Shown here: positions 1-10,389 of the stretch, one piece after another
Layout: the number at the start of each line of letters is the position of its first letter
Position numbering within the stretch: position 1 is the stretch's first letter
Assembly: GCF_014133895.1 (NCBI RefSeq)
Contig: NC_050727.1
Span: 1-64,000 of the forward strand
Reading direction: 5' to 3'
DNA length: 64,000 nucleotides
Source: Torulaspora globosa
Lineage: Eukaryota > Ascomycota > Saccharomycetes > Saccharomycetales > Saccharomycetaceae
Notes under the pieces: model-generated
The model's input: the letters and a program-made list of their open reading frames with translations, nothing else
Databases searched by the model: none
Told to the model about the DNA's origin: nothing
Position numbers and translations under genes: made by a program

Positions 1-311
1 AATCATTCCTCACATCTTCATCTTAAACCTAAAATCAATCAATAATTCACCACAACCTTTATCAATCAATCAAATATCCCACCACATCCACATCTTAAAT
101 CTAACAATCATTCTTCACATCTTCATCTTAAAAAACAAACAATCATTTCTCACATCCACAAAAAATAAATCAATCATCTCACCCATCTTCATGAATCAAT
201 CATCATCCACATCTTAAATCAATCAATCATCCACAAACACTAGTCATCTTGAATCAATCATCATCACAAACACTAATCATCAATCATCATCATCAATCAA
301 TCATTCCAACA
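1..311. repeat. Low-complexity AATCA/ATC-rich subtelomeric stretch
   Basis: The stretch is made almost entirely of short words such as AATCAATC, CATC and CACATCTTCATCTTAA in irregular succession, with almost no G on this strand. No gene is credible here. It runs straight into the GACGTC-bearing tandem array, so I read it as part of the subtelomeric repeat block. Confidence 0.75.
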
Positions 312-1160
312 CATTTACCCCGGAACTCCTTGTCCTGCATGACAACATTCCTCAAGACGTCTTATCATGCAGAGTCCACAGTAACATTAACCCGGACATT
401 CCTCGTGACGTCATATCATGCAGGTCATTGCCACATTACCCCGGACATTCCTCCTGACGCCATCGCATGCAGGTCATTGCCACATTACCCCGGACATTCC
501 TCGTGACGTCATATCATGCAGGTCATTGCCACATTACCCCGGACATTCCTCCTGACGCCATCGCATGCAGGTCATTGCCACATTACCCCCGGACATTCCT
601 CGTGACGTCTTATCATGCAGAGTCCACGGCAACATTAACCCGGACATTCCTCCTGACGCCATCGCATGCAGGTCATTGCCACATTACCCCGGACATTCCT
701 CGTGACGTCATATCATGCAGGTCATTGCCACATTACCCCTGACATTCCTCGTGACGTCTTATCATGCAGAGTCCACGGCAACATTAACCCGGACATTCCT
801 CCTGACGCCATCGCATGCAGGTCATTGCCACATTACCCCGGACATTCCTCGTGACGTCATATCATGCAGGTCATTGCCACATTACCCCTGACATTCCTCG
901 TGACGTCTTATCATGCAGAGTCCACGGCAACATTAACCCGGACATTCCTCCTGACGCCATCGCATGCAGGTCATTGCCACATTACCCCGGACATTCCTCG
1001 TGACGTCATATCATGCAGGTCATTGCCACATTACCCCTGACATTCCTCATGACGTCTTATCATGCACAACCATGGCAACCTACCCCGAACATTCCTCGCG
1101 ACGTCATATCATGCAGAAGTTTGGCATGTTACCCCGGACTTTCCTTATCATGCAGGGTCC
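312..1160. repeat. Subtelomeric tandem array, ~50-bp monomer, 149-bp higher-order unit
   Basis: About 17 monomers of roughly 50 bp. A typical monomer has a CATTACCCCGGACATTCCT block, then CGTGACGTCATATCATGCAG, then GTCATTGCCA. Three monomer types (TGACGTCATATC, TGACGCCATCGC, and TGACGTCTTATC with AGTCCACGGCAACATTAACC) alternate, so the sequence recurs every 149 bp (for example CGTGACGTCTTATC at 601, 750 and 899). The last two 149-bp units are nearly identical; the outer monomers are more diverged. Open frames across the array only reflect the repeat. Many monomers carry TGACGTC(A), a CRE/ATF-type palindrome, and TTACCCCGG or TTAACCCGG, close to but not the Reb1 core TTACCCG. Confidence 0.9.
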
Positions 1161-1599
1161 TGTCGGACTTTGCCTTACCGGTCGTTATCGGCCGTTATCG
1201 CTCTCGGAGTTTTCGCACTTCGGCGATATCGGAATCCACCTCGGATATCGCTCCCCACGGAATACTGTCCCTGTTACCCCGATTCGGGTCTTACGCTAAA
1301 ATTTTGACGCGCTTTGGACACAGACCAGTGTTACATGACCACAACACAAAAGGTCTTGCGCAATCCGCTTTCTGCATTCAACATTGCTTGGGTAAAGTAT
1401 TTAATCACACCGGGATGTCTACCTCATCATATCACACGCTTATCACACCACAAAAGATCTTGTCAACCGTTGCTCGACGTTTCCTGGTTTAATTATACTT
1501 ACTGTTGGTGAGTTGTCTCGTCTTAAGAGTGAGAATAAAAAACCTTTGTGTCGCCCGCGCCTCGCTGCGTCGGCTCCTTGAAAAAAAAAGACCCAAAAG
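1161..1599. other. Subtelomeric spacer, no gene seen
   Basis: Unique-looking sequence between two repeat blocks. It holds CGTTATCGG-type near-duplications around 1180-1205 and an oligo-A run near 1581. No frame looks like a conserved protein on either strand. Confidence 0.5.
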
Positions 1600-1980
1600 A
1601 CTTTCTGCGACCCACGCAAAAAAAAAAATTGCGACGACGCGCGACGACGCGGGCAAGAAAAACTTATTCGACTTTTTCGGATGTATGGGTTACGAGAATC
1701 TGGATGTATGGGTTTCAAGAACAGTCACACAGCCGGGATCTACTACCACCGATGGATTCTACGTGATCGGCTCTGTGTGCTACGGCTCTAAAACTTTCTG
1801 CGACCCACGCAAAAAACATTTTTCACCCGATTGCGACGACGCGCGACGACGCGCTCAAGAAAAACTTATTCCACATTTTAGGAGGTATGGGTTTCGAGAA
1901 TCTGGATGTATGGGTTTCAAGAACAGTCACACAGCTGGACTTTGGTCGATCTACTACCACCCATGGATTCTGCGTGCTAT
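1600..1980. repeat. Two tandem copies of a ~193-bp unit
   Basis: ACTTTCTGCGACCCACGC occurs at 1600 and again at 1793. The copies continue in register through GCGACGACGCGCGACGACGC, AAGAAAAACTTATTC, the doubled GGATGTATGGGTT words and AGAACAGTCACACAGC to CTACTACCACC. The second copy has small insertions and deletions. The first copy carries an A10 run where the second has AAAAAACATTTTT. No coding function is evident. Confidence 0.85.
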
Positions 1981-2160
1981 GATCGGCTCCACTTGACCCC
2001 TGACAGGTTCCATGTGCTATGATAGGCCCCTCTTGACCCTCTGCGTGCTATGACCGGCTCCTCTTGACGCTCTTTGATCGCTGTACCTCCCCGGGGGGCC
2101 ACTATATGCCCTTTGCCTCCCACTGACAGGTTCCATGCGCTATGATTGCTCCTCTGGACC
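1974..2160. repeat. Short direct repeats around GTGCTATGA
   Basis: GTGCTATGA followed by a GGCTCC/GGCCCC-type block and CTTGAC recurs at 1974, 2014 and 2045, and a GCGCTATGA variant lies at 2137. TGACAGGTTCCATG also occurs twice (about 2001 and 2124). The array is degenerate and follows directly on the 193-bp repeat. Confidence 0.7.
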
Positions 2161-2447
2161 ACCCCCGGCTCACCTCCTCTTGTCTATCTGCTCCGCAACT
2201 GCACAAGTCAATCTTTGTTTTTGCTGGATTTTCTATTTGCTCGACTAAACTTGTATCTGCAAAATGCTGAGAAACCTAGGACAAGATTTTGCAATAATCT
2301 GTCGTGAGAGATGCTATCTAGGTGTTACCCGGACTCTAGGCACGCCTGAAAATTTTCAACCGTCGAGGACGTTACTCATAGACGTCCAAGACAGTGGATA
2401 GCGGATGATGTACTAGGAGTGGGCTGCTGGTACGGGGCGTAATGTAG

Positions 2448-2685
2448 CTGTGATAGGCTCAAGTGTTTGGGAATAGGGTAGTTGGAGTGTGGATGGTGGT
2501 TTAATTGTTTGGGAGTAAGGTTGTTGTAGTGTAAGGTCGGGGTTGTTTAAGTGTTTGGGAGTAAGGCTGTTGGGGAGTAAGGTTGTTGTAGTGTAAGGTC
2601 GGGGTAGTTTAAGTGTTTGGGAGTAAGGTTGTTGTAGTGTAAGGTTGGGGTAGTAGAGTCGTTGGGTGTGGATAGTGGTCTGATA
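2448..2685 (+). repeat. G/T-rich tandem repeat with telomere-like texture
   Basis: The words GTTTGGGAGTAAGG, TTGTTGTAGTGTAAGG and TCGGGGT alternate, with about three full passes (from about 2449, 2505 and 2585). The + strand is G/T-rich and nearly free of C. A left-end telomere would show its C-rich strand here, so this is not the terminal telomeric tract in its usual orientation. It could be an internal or inverted degenerate telomere-like tract. Confidence 0.7.
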
Positions 2686-3480
2686 TTATTCTTGGACTTG
2701 GTTATCTTGCGGATGGTAGACAGCTCAGCCCAGGAGCAGTTCTCTTAACATTGTGCCATGGTTATTCTCGTGTATGCTCTGTATGATTCTTGGATTGGGT
2801 ATGTTGCGAATGGTAGACCGCTATGTCCAACGTGAAGAGGCCTTATCATTGTGCCGTGGATATGTCTCTTGCATGGTATCTTGAGGATGGTAAACAGCTG
2901 AGCCCAAGTGCAGTGGTCTCATCATTGTGTGGTGATTTCCTATGCTATTATGATTCTTGAAGTTTGCGGTTGTAGACAGCTTAGCCCAAGTGCAGTACTC
3001 CCTGCAGTGGTGGTTTCCCACGCTCTTGTATGATGCTCTTTGATTCTTGGATATGGATATCTTGAGGATTAGATGGTTCAGGTCAAGTGAAGTGGTCTTA
3101 TCACAGTGTGGTGGCTTTTTTTCCTCAAGTGTGCGAATTGTAGACAGCCCAAGTGAAGTAGTCTTATCAGTGCGCCTTATGAGTCTTGAAGTTTGCGGAT
3201 TACAATGCTGCCTAACCTCGTGCCTTGGATATACGCCCTGGAGTGGTGATTTCCCTACTCTTGCATGGTACCTTGCGAATGGCTCAGCCCAAGGGAAGTG
3301 GTGATTTCGCATGTTCTTGCATGGTACCTTGCGAATGGCCCTGCAGTAGTAGTTCTTAAACTCTCAAAGTGCCAAGTGTCCTGACTCTTAAAGTGCCAAG
3401 CGCCCCTAGTGGTTTCCTTTGTATGATTCTTAAGCGTACCGACCTGCTCAAGTGCCAAGCGCAGTACTGCAAAGTGCCCC
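2686..3480. repeat. Degenerate ~80-110-bp subtelomeric repeats
   Basis: Recurring words are GATTCTTGGAT, TTGCGGATGGTAGACAGC, CAGCCCAAGTGCAGTGGTC, TTATCATTGTG and CTTGCATGGTACCTTGCGAATGG. They occur in the same order several times with heavy divergence. CTTGCATGGTACCTTGCGAATGGC appears twice in near-identical form (about 3262 and 3317). Reading frames spanning this stretch on either strand are repeat-driven and not credible genes. Confidence 0.7.
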
Positions 3481-3745
3481 TCTCTTGCGAAATCTGATTG
3501 ACTGTCGTTTACAACTGCGCCATTTGTTTTCGCATCCTCGTCGTCGCGTCGCGCATAAAATTTTTCGCCATAAAATTTTTCGTCTCCTCGCCTCCATATA
3601 AAAGCACAGGTGTTTTTCTCCCACCCAGAGTAACAGCGCAAAGCCCAGACAGTCCCCTAGGCCCTCTTGGCGCTATCTCTTGGGTCTTCTCGGCCCTTGG
3701 GTTAGAATCTAACCTGCCTCGATAAGCATTGGGCCATGGCATTCA

Positions 3746-6700
3746 TCAAGCAATAGGGACCCTCATTCGGCCGTTCAGGTGAGTTGGACTATGTACACTG
3801 CCTAGGTAAAAGCGCCCCGGAACGGTGCCAGCTCTGGAATATCCGCCATTTCTAGAGATTGCAACATGTACAAGGGAAAACTCAACGCACCTTTGGAGTG
3901 CCAACCAGTGTGGAAACAGCCGTATTTCATCAAGCTGTTCCACAAGCAGCTTCACTTTTTCCAGATTGGAAATTGTACCTCCTCATGCAAATAGGTCTGT
4001 TCCACAAGCAGCTTCACTTGCTTCATAAGAGAAGCGTTGTAGAACAGACCTATTTGCATGAGGAGGTACAATTTCCAATCTGGAAACGACGACGTGCTAC
4101 ATCTGTAGCCCCGTTTGCGCTTTAAATGCTGTTCTCCAAACTGTTCTTTCAGGTAACCTGCGCCTTGAAACCTACCGCTGCTTTGCGAACGGATGCGGCC
4201 AAATATCTGTTCAATTTCAGGACATTCGACCAATTCTTCTGTGTGATCTTTATGTTCCCAGATCTGCCGTAGAGCAGTCCATTCAAAGTTGAAAAACAAC
4301 TGCGCTACATTTATTTGTTGTTCGCTCAATCTGTGCCATAAGCAACGGTATGTCTCGTAAATTTCTCTGGCGGTTTTCGAAAAGACACCACTGAGACGGA
4401 CGCCCCTCTCTGATTCAAGAGCTCTTATTGGTTTCTTCGAGCTCAGCAGATTCAGATACCACACTATTGGCATTTCCAATGTCACCTCTTTATGGAACTC
4501 AGTGAGATATGGGAATGGGTCCTTGTAGTAGGGCTCTATCTCCTTCAGATGTTCTTCAAATTGTTCATCATCCAGCAGCATTCTCCGGACAGCGAGAACC
4601 TCTATAGCAATGCGGCGATATGACTTTCCTTGTGTCTCTGCTGTTCCGTCTGGTCGAGGACACAGACAGGCACCGCAATCTTTGCATTTTCCATAGGCCG
4701 TGAAAACTCCCCAAGGGCAAAAATGGATGTCAATACCGTAGAGAAATAGGTTGCTCAGAGCGTATCCCCTGAATCCCAGAAAATAAAAGATTTCGCTAAA
4801 GCCCTCCCATCCGTGATAATTACTTTTGAATCTCTTCGCATCAGCAGTGCGGAATGGGAGGTTGTTGTTGGCTGAAGTCAAACCGCCAGAGGTGCGGCTC
4901 ACGTACCCGTCTGTCCCTACCACGTCCGCCATTATATCTACATCTCCCTGCAGATGTTGGGTAGCTACAGGCAAAGTTTCAAATGCTTCACAGCACCCAC
5001 TGTGCGGATTTGAACCAGGGACCAATTCAAGGTTATAGAACTTTCGTATCTGAGCAGCTAGACAGGCTTCTTTCACTGCCGGCAGCAAAGGATCATTATA
5101 ACTTGGATATCTGCCTTCGCCTCTCAGAAGAAAACACAGTCCTGACTCTCTCAGCCGCCCAATCATCTGGATGAATTCCAATATATTGGGACTGAAATTG
5201 ATGATGATCACCATCTTTAGGCTCGCAATACTGATGCCCTCCGTTACCAGCTTCGTCCCGATCAGCAGTTCTTTGCTGCCGTCGTTCATGAAGGACCGCG
5301 CCCGCGCAGCCTTCTGCTCAGAGGACAAGTTTCCATGTACCCACACAAGGTTGAATAGAGGCGCCCATTCGCTTGCCAACGCCTCCACGAGGCTGATCTC
5401 ATTGACAACGACGATGGCCTTCGAGTTTGGCCGACGTTTAAACAGCCCTCGCAGCATCTTTACAGCCTCCAGTTTGGGGTCGTCAGAGCTTTTGAACTCT
5501 TTGTGAATATGTCCCAGGGGCATCTCAGCGACAAGGTTAGCACAAGGTTGCTTTGGAGTAATCTTTACTTGGTCGGTAACCTGCTCCACACTTGTCGGAG
5601 CTCTTTCCAGCCCTTTGAAGCCGATCTGATGTAACGCCCCCTCCGCAATGTCTGGAGGAGCAGTGGCACTGAAAAACAGGGTCTTTTCAAAGGCGTCAAA
5701 GTTCAGATTCCGCATTCTCTTGAAGCGGCTGGAGCGGTACGTTTCGCTCAGCAAGTTGTGAAACTCATCAATAATGATATATCCGAGCTTCATATCTTTT
5801 CTCCTCAAACTACTCCCCACCGTGTTGCCCCATCCACAAATCCTTTCCCCAAACCGGTAGGAATCCAGATCACCACATAATCACACCGTCGTGCCCCAGC
5901 TCTATGAATTTTCTAATGTTTGACACCTGCAGACAGTTGCTTTTCTGCAACCGAGCTATGCAAGCAGTCAAAAGAACAGTGTAGGGCACAAACACGAACG
6001 AGACGTATTTGCAAGTGGTCTTAGAAGCTAGCGCTGCTAGCGGCAGTTGAAACAGTTCGGTTTTTCCGTACCCAGGAGCCGCCTGGACAATCAGAGAGGC
6101 TCTTTGGGACATGTAGATGTCCATGCAGAGCGACTGTTGCTTCGAATCACGGAACTGAAAGTCGGGGCCAAATAGACTCCGGCCCGCAACAAACAGGTCG
6201 TCCGAATCGCGGATCTCCCTAGGTCTCTCTTTGACAGGCCAGGAATAATTTAACACCCTGTCGTTTTCAACATTTTCAACCACTGTTTCGTCGGCATCGC
6301 CCTCGACATTTTCAACTGTTTTGCCGGCATCCCCCTCAACATTTTCAACTGGATCGTCGTTAACATCACCCTTACTCTTCCCATCTGCGCCTCCAGAGCT
6401 TTCCCAAGGTAAGACCTTTTCGAGTCCGAGCCAAGCTATCCATCTCTCTGAGGCACGTTCCTGCAAGACGGTGGCAGTCGTGCCGCTTACATGAGAGAGA
6501 GAAAAATCATCCACCCCGTAGACCGTCAGTCCCGTCCTGGCCGAGTGATTGGCCATGAGTTCGTTCACCATGGACTCCATGAGATCGGTGGGTATCTCGC
6601 CACCAACATAATTTTTCGAGACAGCCGACATTGCCTGGCGCAGCTCCCTAAAGGTGAGCTTTTCTCTGTCACCTTGAGGAAACTTAAACAGGTATCTGCG

Positions 6701-8640
6701 AAAGGCAGAATATTTTACAAAATCGCCCGATGTTGTATCGAGAAACAGATACGTTTGAAGGGCAGTGCGCGAAACAGCTTGTCGGGTGACGTCCTTTCGA
6801 AGGACTACATCCTGTATATCCATCCAGTTATCGACACGGAAAGCACCATAATCTTTACCCAGAGCGTTTATTTGCATCTGTCTAAGAACGACAATGAAAT
6901 AGAACAAGTGGGGGGGAAGTAGTCTTTAGGATCGGAGCTGTTGCGCCGGTTTTGTTGTAATCGCAAAAGAGCTGCACGCGTCTGGAAACGTCCTCAACGT
7001 AGACATTTCTTTGAGGGCCGCTGAAGGCAAGGAGCTGCAACTCTGGGAAACGGTACGGGAATCCAGCTGCAAAGTACACCATCCACATCAAGGTACATGC
7101 GATTTCATCGACAGCATGGGCAACCTGTTTGTTGACTGCTTCTGATAGTCTTCCATGTTTCTCCCTCCTGAATTTAGGCATCAAGACTTGACGATATTCT
7201 ACGGGAATCAGATGCAACAGTGATCCTCCATCCCAAAACTTGTCTGTGCCCCTTTTTGCTTCTCTGAAGGAGACATCGCGATTCCTCAAGATGGCTCCTG
7301 CAATTTGATCCACAGTGGGCATGAAGAACAGTTTGTCCAATTTTTCGAAATTCTCCCTAAAGACAGAATGGCACTCAAAGTAAAAATCACGAATGTAACT
7401 GCGATCAAACAGCTTACCCAGAATCATAATTCCTTGCGCTGAGGGCACCAGGGATATCTGGTAGCGATTAAGGTTCTCCTCCTCCTCAACTGTTTTATGG
7501 TAAACTGTCGTGATCCATTTCCACATTGGAGTACCAGATTCGTCATCGAAAAGATCATCATCTGCAGCAGAGCACATGCAGGCGAATGTCAGGAACGCTT
7601 TCAAACTGTCCAAGGTTTTTCTGATACCCCTTGCTGATTTGGGATTCCTGATTCCCTTCATGTCGTCGTTGCCCGCAGCAGGAGTTCCGACCTTATGTGT
7701 TTCGTCATCCTCATCTTCGTCTTCTTCGTTGTCTGAATCATCGGGAATAAACCTGCTAGGCACAGACGAACCAAACTTTATCGCACAGCACATAACCAAG
7801 GTTTCAAGGACATGGCCAAGCGTGTCTTTTCCTTTCATCATATCAACGCACACTTGAGACAAGTAAGTCACATCAATGTCCCTACTCTCCTTATCGGCAA
7901 ATGCCGTCTGAAGCTTGCCAGTATCGATCTCAGTGTAGCCCGCCGAGCCCCTAGGTTTCTTATAGGCAGCAAAAATAGATAAACGGTTAACACGTAGCAG
8001 TAAAAACAAAATTGGCGCTATTCTGACACTGTACTGCTTGATTGTGTCGCGCCGGAATTTCTTTATCAAAGATTCCTTATAAACAAAGCTGTTGAAGCAA
8101 CTCCTCATGGCACAACGTTTAGGAGTCAAGGAAGCAAGATCATAACAGCGAGTCATGACTTCCTGAGCAATCTTTGTGAAAAAGCCTCTTTTGCCGTCAA
8201 ACTCCCTGAGAATAGCAAAGTCAGCTTAAGTAAAGTGTAAGTTACAATGTTAATCCTCTCGGGGATTACATGTCCTCTGGTGGCATGAACCGTACGTATT
8301 TTTTCACATTATGTGGAAAGGTGATTGGGAACATCTTTGATTTCGTCGTTCGAGGACCCATCACATTTTGAAGAAGTCGGGTTTCTGGTTCTTTACCAAC
8401 CGAATCTTTTTGGGGGCTGACTGATGTGCCTAGTAGGTAGGACTTTAAATCAGTCTTGCATAGTTTTGAAATGGCTTGCAAATTGATGACTTTATGGATA
8501 AACTTACCTGAATATGGGTTCCTGACCACTTTCCATACATAAGTAATCGTGCCCAATACCATCTGTTTTATCTCCCGTGTTTCGCCGTATAATGCGGTAA
8601 GTTCTATACATAAAGGATGGGCAGGATATGTCACCGCCAA
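3746..8640 (-). pseudogene. Decayed Y'-type (YRF1-like) subtelomeric helicase gene
   Basis: Homologue of the S. cerevisiae Y' element helicase (Yrf1 family, a SF2-type DNA helicase amplified next to telomeres). On the minus strand the helicase motifs are in order: Walker A APGYGKTE near 6060-6085, DEFHN near 5755-5771, IGTKLVTEGIS near 5230-5263 and QMIGRLRESG near 5140-5170. The cysteine-containing segment and the C-terminal IGLFYN...LLEQ...LFPHWL region follow. The frame is broken repeatedly: around 8266 and 8200 (N-terminal homology continues in other frames), at a G7 run at 6910-6916, near 5870 just before the DEFHN block, and by a 62-bp insertion at about 3935-4019 that separates the last coding piece (3746-3955). 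No ATG fits the left-most piece (8640). I infer a pseudogene; the G7 break alone could be a sequencing error, the other breaks together could not. Confidence 0.85.
3958..4086. repeat. 45-bp perfect inverted repeat with flanking 23-bp direct repeat
   Basis: Bases 3958-4002 are the exact reverse complement of 4042-4086, separated by a 39-bp loop. In addition CTGTTCCACAAGCAGCTTCA occurs at 3935 and again at 3997 (23 identical bases, offset 62). The whole lies inside the C-terminal coding part of the helicase remnant. It looks like a 62-bp insertion copied from the opposite strand of the adjacent coding sequence, and it shifts the frame. Confidence 0.92.
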
Positions 8641-8643
8641 ATC

Positions 8644-8868
8644 CTTTGATTTTCACCAAAAAAAGAAGCCTTTCATTTGTCGCCAAGGGAACGCGAAGCT
8701 CGCCGCGGGACAGCGCAGAAGAATCGTTTGAGAGTCATTACGAGCATGACTCATGACTCAGACACAGTCATTGGTGACTCGTCCGGTTACTCATGGTTTC
8801 ATGACCTTCGTGGTAATATCCAATCGATGCTCAAAGAAGCACCCAACAAGTGGATCCAACAACTGCAC
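8644..8868 (+). repeat. Dispersed repeat, copy A (BIO3 upstream region)
   Basis: About 220 bp resemble the reverse complement of 55085-55303. Shared blocks in order are CACCAAAAAAAGAAGC, TCATTTGTCGCCAAGGGA, ACGCGAAGC, ATGACTCA, ACTCATGG, ATGACC, TTCGTGG, CAACAA and ATCCAACAAC. Divergence is moderate, with small gaps. The copy ends about 75 bp before the BIO3 start codon, so it contains most of that gene's promoter. Its origin (solo LTR, old promoter duplication or other mobile piece) is unresolved. Confidence 0.7.
8733..8760 (+). promoter_or_regulatory. Clustered TGACTCA (Gcn4/bZIP-type) sites upstream of BIO3
   Basis: Two adjacent TGACTCA heptamers (8747-8753 and 8754-8760) match the Gcn4 consensus. 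They overlap an inverted pair GAGTCAT(7)ATGACTC. Further TGACTC and TTACTCATG words follow to 8795. They lie roughly 185-210 bp before the BIO3 start. Regulation by amino-acid starvation or another bZIP factor is inferred from motif identity only. The pair resembles, but does not match, the biotin-response element AATCA-N8-TGAYT, because the spacing here is 9. Confidence 0.5.
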
Positions 8869-8943
8869 TGGGGCAGGGGTGATGTTGCTACATAAAGCGT
8901 ACGTCCCGCAGGGCCTTCCAATTCTCGAGACCAACTCTCCAAC

Positions 8944-10389
8944 ATGTCCCCCTATTCTCCACAAGTACAAGAGCTCCTTGAGTGGGATAAAGAACACCTA
9001 TGGCATCCGTTTTCCACCCTCAGTAACCCGTTCCCTGTGTACCCCGTGCGCTCCGCAGAGGGCTGCCAGATTACTCTGGATACCAGAGACCACCAAAAAG
9101 TCGTAGAGGCAATGTCCTCCTGGTGGTGCGTGATCCACGGTTACGATAACCAAGAACTCAAGGATGCCATGAAGCAACAGATTGACCAAATGTCCCACGT
9201 CATGTTTGGCGGATTGACGCACAAACCAGCGGTCGAGCTGGGTAAGAAGCTCTTGCGCGTTATTGACCATCCTCGACTCCACTCGATATTCTTCGCCGAC
9301 ACAGGCTCCGTCGCTGTCGAAGTGGCAATGAAGCTGGCCATTCAGTACAACTACTGCAAAGGCTCGAAAAAGTCCAAGTTCCTCACCATAAGGAATGGCT
9401 ATCACGGTGACACTTTTGGCGCGATGAGCGTCGGAGACCCAAGCAACCCGATGCGCACGTTCTTCAAAGAGCACCTGCCACAAAACATTTTCGTCAAGGC
9501 ACCTACCCTCCTACACACGCTGCCAACGTCCAACATATGTCTCGAGAATCCAGAACTTTTCAAAGAGTCCGCCAAATGGCACCCCCAAGACTTTGCCGAG
9601 TTCCAAAAGGCAATTGATGAACATCATGACAGTATATGCGCTGTCATCTTGGAGCCGCTTCTTCAAGGAGCCGGCGGCGTCAGACTCTATCATCCTCAAT
9701 TCTTGATTGAGGCGAGAAAGGCCTGCAACAAATATGGGATCCCTTTCATCATGGACGAGGTCGCCACCGGGTTTGGTCGTACCGGAGAGATTTTTGCGTT
9801 CAAACACTGCCGCGAGTACCAAAGGCTCTCAAATGTTCCACCGGAGGACCAAGTTGACGTCTTCCCAGACATACTCTGCGTCGGAAAGGGTCTGACTGGA
9901 GGATCCTTGAGCTTCAGCGCGGTCGTGACCACCGCCGAGATTGCCGCCGGCGTTTCTATGTCTGACGGTCCGACTCGGGGCTATTTTATGCATGGGCCGA
10001 CGTTCATGGCGAATCCATTAGCGTGCAGCGTAGCAAGCAAATCCCTCGATATCTTGCTGAGGGGAGAATGGAAGATCCAAGTCATGGCGATCGAGAAGCA
10101 ATTGTTTCAAGAGTTGTATCTGGATATCACACGCGATGAGCGTCTCATGAAGAGCGTCGTCGACCATGTAAGAGTTGCAGGGGCCGTCGGAGTCGTGCAA
10201 CTCCAAGACCCGATCAATGTTCCTTGGTTTCAAGAGCAATGTATTCTGCGCAACGTTTATCTCCGGCCTTTCAAAAACATCTGCTATGTCATACCCCCAT
10301 TCACAATATCAAGAGAGGAGTTGAAGGTAGTGACAAAGGCCATAAAAGAGGTACTCAACGTTTGCTTGGAAAAAAAGTATCAAGCTTGA
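8944..10389 (+). CDS. BIO3: 7,8-diaminopelargonic acid aminotransferase (biotin synthesis)
   Basis: Class-III PLP-dependent aminotransferase that converts 7-keto-8-aminopelargonate to 7,8-diaminopelargonate in biotin synthesis. The 481-residue length fits the family. Visible landmarks are DKEHLWHPF at the N-terminus, SSWWCVIHGY, the glycine-rich NGYHGDTFGAMS, IMDEVATGFGRTG (cofactor-binding Asp) and the Schiff-base lysine in CVGKGLTGG near residue 315. The ATG at 8944 is the first in frame and starts exactly where homologues do. In S. cerevisiae BIO3 and BIO4 are regarded as acquired from bacteria and sit together near a telomere; here no BIO4 is adjacent. The gene lies between a decayed helicase and an oxygenase gene, in subtelomeric DNA. 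The frame is intact, so the gene is probably functional. Confidence 0.95.
   Translation: MSPYSPQVQELLEWDKEHLWHPFSTLSNPFPVYPVRSAEGCQITLDTRDHQKVVEAMSSWWCVIHGYDNQELKDAMKQQIDQMSHVMFGGLTHKPAVELGKKLLRVIDHPRLHSIFFADTGSVAVEVAMKLAIQYNYCKGSKKSKFLTIRNGYHGDTFGAMSVGDPSNPMRTFFKEHLPQNIFVKAPTLLHTLPTSNICLENPELFKESAKWHPQDFAEFQKAIDEHHDSICAVILEPLLQGAGGVRLYHPQFLIEARKACNKYGIPFIMDEVATGFGRTGEIFAFKHCREYQRLSNVPPEDQVDVFPDILCVGKGLTGGSLSFSAVVTTAEIAAGVSMSDGPTRGYFMHGPTFMANPLACSVASKSLDILLRGEWKIQVMAIEKQLFQELYLDITRDERLMKSVVDHVRVAGAVGVVQLQDPINVPWFQEQCILRNVYLRPFKNICYVIPPFTISREELKVVTKAIKEVLNVCLEKKYQA

Noticed and set aside
249..1492. Overlapping open frames of 60-160 codons across the tandem array and its flank
   Set aside because: Inside the array the frames repeat the 149-bp unit and exist only because the repeat lacks stops in that register; beyond it they overlap each other without recognisable features.
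8733..8751. Biotin-response element (AATCA-N8-TGAYT) before BIO3
   Set aside because: The closest word is AGTCA-N9-TGACT, wrong in spacing and first half-site, so I list it only as a bZIP-like cluster.
9141..9822. Minus-strand frames inside BIO3
   Set aside because: They lie fully within a well-conserved gene and have no features of their own.
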